Shown: positions 15,675 through 18,191 of the stretch, in pieces | Numbering within the stretch: the stretch's first letter is position 1 | Layout of the letters: the number at the start of each line of letters is the position of its first letter | DNA from: CAZAMT01 sp964486145 | GTDB taxonomy: Bacteria > Bacteroidota > Bacteroidia > Bacteroidales > JAAAOM01 | Assembly (NCBI GenBank): GCA_964486145.1 | Contig: CAZAMT010000051.1 | Coordinates: 1-18,191 of the forward strand | Length of the DNA: 18,191 bases | Direction: 5' to 3' | Made by a program: the position numbers and the translations under genes | The notes under the pieces: model-generated | Database searches by the model: none | Told to the model about the DNA's origin: nothing | Seen by the model: the letters and a program-made list of their open reading frames with translations, nothing else

Positions 15675-16847
15675 TTAATTAAGCATCACGGATAACTTTC
15701 TGTCCAGTTCCGCCAATGTCATGTTTCGACCGATAATCTCGTCTTGTTTTCGATTTAAAAGAAAATGTGTGGGCAATTCCTGAATATTATACACTTTTGC
15801 TGTAAACGAATTGGGGTATGAGAGGTCACTTACATTGATCCAGGGTAATTCATTAAACCGAATGGACTTTGTCCAGTTCTCGTATGTTTTATCCAGGGAT
15901 ACCTGGTATATTTCAAATCCCTTGCGATGGTATTTATTGTAAATATCAAGCAGCCGTATATTTTCCGAAATGCTTTCAGCGTGCCAGGAAGCCCAGAAAC
16001 TTAACAATACAACATTACCTTTCAGACCGGATAACCGGATGGTATCTTTCTCTGTATTTGGCAACGCTATTTCCGGGACTGAAGGTTCAACACCTTCAAC
16101 CAGTTTCATCGCCCGTTGACTGTTCAGATTTGCGATTAAATCCTTGGTATTGTTTCGCAATGCTTTCACCTGTGCAACATCCGGATGATACTTGTTTAAT
16201 GAATCAGCGAGAATCTTGTAATATTGGATATCCCGGGTCTTGTTAAAGAGATAGGTCTCATTATCCGTTTTTTGATACAGCGCGTACAAACTGGCCAGGT
16301 TGTCATAAAAATTCAATATAAAAATGATGTTGTGCCTTTTTTGCGCTTCAAGAATTTCATCATACTTCCGGGAAAGGCTGTCGAGGATAGGCGCATCGGG
16401 ATTTACTTCGGAAATTTCAATGTAAAGAGTTTCCAGCGAATCAAGATCGTGTTTGGTTTTCGTCATTTTCGAATTCAGTTTCTGGACGAGCATTGAACCA
16501 TCCGAACCTTCAACGGAATAATGCAGTGGCAAATCACCGTAATCTGATTCGATGTAGACCTCATCGCCCGGTTCAATGATTAAACTAATGGTTTTGTTGT
16601 TTACTCGTAACTGGTAAAATCCCGCCTGGTTGGTTCTTGCCTTAAATTTAAATTTTCCTGATTTTCCCAGTTTTGTTGAATCAAGTACCTCTACATTATT
16701 TAAAATCACTCCCTCGAGATATATTTTTTCACCACTGGCATTTGATATGGTTCCTGCCACCTCGAAACGTTGTTCACGATTACAAGCAATAAATACCATC
16801 ATTACCAGTAAAACATGTAATTTCTTTATTTTTTTAAATTCCCTCAT
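15675..16847 (-). CDS. TlpA-like lipoprotein lacking the CXXC cysteines
   Basis: 390 residues. A signal peptide with lipobox VFIAC (lipid Cys22) targets it to the periplasmic or outer membrane. Residues about 28-115 resemble the DUF4369 beta domain, about 120-245 are helical, and about 255-388 form an AhpC/TSA-thioredoxin fold. Where active members have WCAPC, this protein has WHAES (288-292): both redox cysteines are gone and nothing suggests a frameshift. The rest of the fold is kept, including FEIYQVSLDK (311-320) and the cis-Pro loop ELPTHF (Pro359). It is 23 bp downstream of a paralogue of similar length with an intact site, so the pair arose by duplication. A non-catalytic binding or chaperone role is likely but unproven. 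Confidence 0.85.
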   Translation of the reverse strand: MREFKKIKKLHVLLVMMVFIACNREQRFEVAGTISNASGEKIYLEGVILNNVEVLDSTKLGKSGKFKFKARTNQAGFYQLRVNNKTISLIIEPGDEVYIESDYGDLPLHYSVEGSDGSMLVQKLNSKMTKTKHDLDSLETLYIEISEVNPDAPILDSLSRKYDEILEAQKRHNIIFILNFYDNLASLYALYQKTDNETYLFNKTRDIQYYKILADSLNKYHPDVAQVKALRNNTKDLIANLNSQRAMKLVEGVEPSVPEIALPNTEKDTIRLSGLKGNVVLLSFWASWHAESISENIRLLDIYNKYHRKGFEIYQVSLDKTYENWTKSIRFNELPWINVSDLSYPNSFTAKVYNIQELPTHFLLNRKQDEIIGRNMTLAELDRKLSVMLN

Positions 16848-16870
16848 AACTACATTAATTCAAAAAATAA

Positions 16871-18025
16871 TTAATTAAATACTTCTGACAAAACATTCTC
16901 AAGTTGTTGGCCCCGGAGGTTTATGGCAATAATTTTTCCATCGGGATTGAGCAAATAATTGCTTGGTATCTGACGAACATTATATAAACGGGCCGCTTGT
17001 GAATTCCAAAATTGCAGATCACTTACATGAACCCAGTTCAGGTTATCTTCTTCAATGCCTTTTACCCACGCATCTTTGGTTTTGTCAAGCGAAACCTGGT
17101 AAATTTCAAAGCCTTCATCATTAAACTGGTTGTAAACACTCACCAAATCAGGATTTTCCTGCCTGCAAGGTGCACACCAGGAAGCCCAAAAATCGAGCAA
17201 CACATACTCTCCTCTTAGCGACGAAAGCCGCACAGTGTCGCCATCCGGAGTTGGAAGGGCAATATCGGGAGCAATTTTACCAATTCCAAGATTTTTATTT
17301 TGTTCTTTAAATGCTACCACCATTTGGTTGAGATCCTTCACAGCATCCGATGATGGGTATTTTTTCATCAGACTTGAATCAACCATAGCGAAATAATCAA
17401 AATCGCTCGAAATGTCAAGTACATACGAATCCCTTCCGATAGACTGATAGAGCGCCATCAAAGAAGCCAGAGAATTAAGGTTTTCCCTGATAAATTTTTT
17501 TGTAAATTCCTTGTGCTCACTGATAAGTTCATCACGTTTTTTATCTCTTTCAGCAATCAGTCGATCTGCTTCCTCTGCATTGGCTTCGAGGCTATCCCGG
17601 TAAGCAATAATAACATCCGCGATTTCATCAAGTTTTGTTTGGTGACTGGTAAGTAACTGTTTTATTCTGTATGAATCGTTTGAACCTTGCACCATGTAAC
17701 TGCCTGTTATATCATCGCCATCTGCTTCGATAGTAATTTCATCGTTTGGTTTTACCACAAGGTAAATTAGTTCACCATTATTAAAATCAAGGGCCGCAAA
17801 ATGAGGCATCTCAACCTGCCCATAAAGATCAAAGCGATTATCATCACTTAGTTCAGAAGAATCTACGGTGATGGCTTTCTCCGAAGTTAATAATTTTAAT
17901 TCAACATTGTTTCCCTCAATTCCACCCTCAACGTGACCCTCTACCTGAACATTTCCATCCTTCTTTACACAAGCAGAAAGAACCATCAATGCCACAGTTA
18001 AGATCCTTACATTCAGTTTATTCAT
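16871..18025 (-). CDS. TlpA-like thiol-disulfide oxidoreductase lipoprotein (intact WCAPC)
   Basis: 384 residues. The lipobox LSAC gives lipidated Cys19. A DUF4369-like N-terminal beta domain (about 26-115) and a charged helical middle (about 125-185, with EANAEEADRLIAERDKKRDE) precede a thioredoxin domain (about 250-384). The active site is WCAPC with Cys284 and Cys287, then FEIYQVSLDK and the cis-Pro loop QIPSNY (Pro354). Such proteins reduce or shuffle disulfides in envelope proteins; electrons would come from an inner-membrane partner not seen here. It is the first gene of a three-gene minus-strand operon (this gene, its cysteine-less paralogue, lpxH) and has a good -7 box upstream. Confidence 0.9.
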   Translation of the reverse strand: MNKLNVRILTVALMVLSACVKKDGNVQVEGHVEGGIEGNNVELKLLTSEKAITVDSSELSDDNRFDLYGQVEMPHFAALDFNNGELIYLVVKPNDEITIEADGDDITGSYMVQGSNDSYRIKQLLTSHQTKLDEIADVIIAYRDSLEANAEEADRLIAERDKKRDELISEHKEFTKKFIRENLNSLASLMALYQSIGRDSYVLDISSDFDYFAMVDSSLMKKYPSSDAVKDLNQMVVAFKEQNKNLGIGKIAPDIALPTPDGDTVRLSSLRGEYVLLDFWASWCAPCRQENPDLVSVYNQFNDEGFEIYQVSLDKTKDAWVKGIEEDNLNWVHVSDLQFWNSQAARLYNVRQIPSNYLLNPDGKIIAINLRGQQLENVLSEVFN

Positions 18026-18053
18026 AATAGTATTTTCCCATTTTTATGTTTAG

Positions 18054-18061
18054 CAAATGTA
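18054..18061 (-). promoter_or_regulatory. Bacteroidota-type -7 promoter element for the TlpA-TlpA-lpxH operon
   Basis: On the minus strand this reads TACATTTG, an exact TAnnTTTG match, 28 bp upstream of the ATG at 18025. The implied leader is about 20 nt. TTG trinucleotides lie upstream at spacings of about 15 and 25 bp, neither ideal for a -33 element. Confidence 0.45.
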
Positions 18062-18162
18062 ATTATTTTCCTTAAACAAGTATACACAATGCATTGATAT
18101 AACCATAAGGCACGATAATGAAATTTCAATGTAAGAATATATGAGTCCGGTCTAAAAAGCCA

Positions 18163-18191
18163 CCTTACCCCTAAATCCCCTAAAGGGGACT
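18163..18191. repeat. Dispersed-type CCCC/GGGG hairpin at the window edge
   Basis: The sequence CCTTACCCCTAAATCCCC, then TAAAGGGGACT, contains a stem TCCCC (18176-18180), loop TAAA and GGGGA (18185-18189). This CCCCTAAATCCCCTAAAGGGGACT type is recognisable as a very common intergenic motif in Bacteroidota genomes and often lies past gene ends. It is cut by the window edge, so its full extent and neighbouring gene are unknown. Confidence 0.5.

Noticed and set aside
18087..18096. Perfect palindrome CAATGCATTG upstream of the TlpA operon
   Set aside because: A 10-bp AT-rich palindrome is expected by chance in a window of this size; no second copy was seen near the other promoters.

Overview
The window reads as chromosomal DNA of a free-living, probably marine or sediment member of the Bacteroidota (Bacteroidales/Marinilabiliales-like). 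This is inferred from several things: moderately AT-rich DNA; weak Shine-Dalgarno signals; promoter -7 elements of the TAnnTTTG type (upstream of thiL and of the TlpA-like operon); lipoproteins with a DUF4369-like N-terminus and a TlpA-like C-terminus; a many-PAS soluble hybrid kinase; and dispersed CCCC/GGGG hairpins of the kind common between Bacteroidota genes. No rRNA, tRNA, CRISPR array, integrase or transposase was seen.

Layout. (1) Positions 1-1651, plus strand: the tail of an unidentified gene, a weak hairpin, then a secreted GH28-like beta-helix glycosidase. (2) Positions 1652-1909: a convergent spacer with two perfect hairpins in tandem. (3) Positions 1910-7088, minus strand: a 1352-residue hybrid histidine kinase (about six PAS domains, a GAF-like region, HisKA, HATPase, REC) followed 4 nt later by a membrane family-2 glycosyltransferase that must start at TTG. 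(4) Positions 7194-8282, minus strand: a PPK2-family polyphosphate kinase with an altered Walker A loop, and a possible 49-residue ORF upstream of it. (5) Positions 8433-10272, plus strand: a promoter, thiL (thiamine-monophosphate kinase) and a DUF2892-SRPBCC membrane protein. (6) Positions 10558-11265: a classical SDR oxidoreductase, followed by a 492-bp gene-free stretch with repeat-like sequence. (7) Positions 11758-14866, plus strand: a tight run of a CPBP membrane protease, an extended-SDR epimerase/reductase (ATGA overlap), a second classical SDR (10-bp gap) and a Cys-rich lipoprotein. (8) Positions 14871-18061, minus strand: an operon read from 18025 downward, with a TlpA-like lipoprotein carrying an intact WCAPC site, a paralogue whose site has become WHAES, and an LpxH-like UDP-diacylglucosamine diphosphatase that starts at TTG. 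(9) The window ends in a dispersed-type CCCC/GGGG hairpin.

How the genes fit together. Much of the content concerns the cell envelope and its surroundings: glycan breakdown (GH28), glycan synthesis coupled to signalling (kinase plus GT2), lipid A synthesis (LpxH), envelope thiol-redox or scaffold proteins (the TlpA pair) and membrane proteolysis (CPBP). ThiL and PPK2 are housekeeping or phosphate-metabolism genes. I see no clearly new defence or mobile system. The observations most worth a check are the paired active and cysteine-less TlpA lipoproteins, the kinase-glycosyltransferase unit, the PPK2 with Lys in its P-loop, and the CPBP-epimerase-SDR operon of unknown product.
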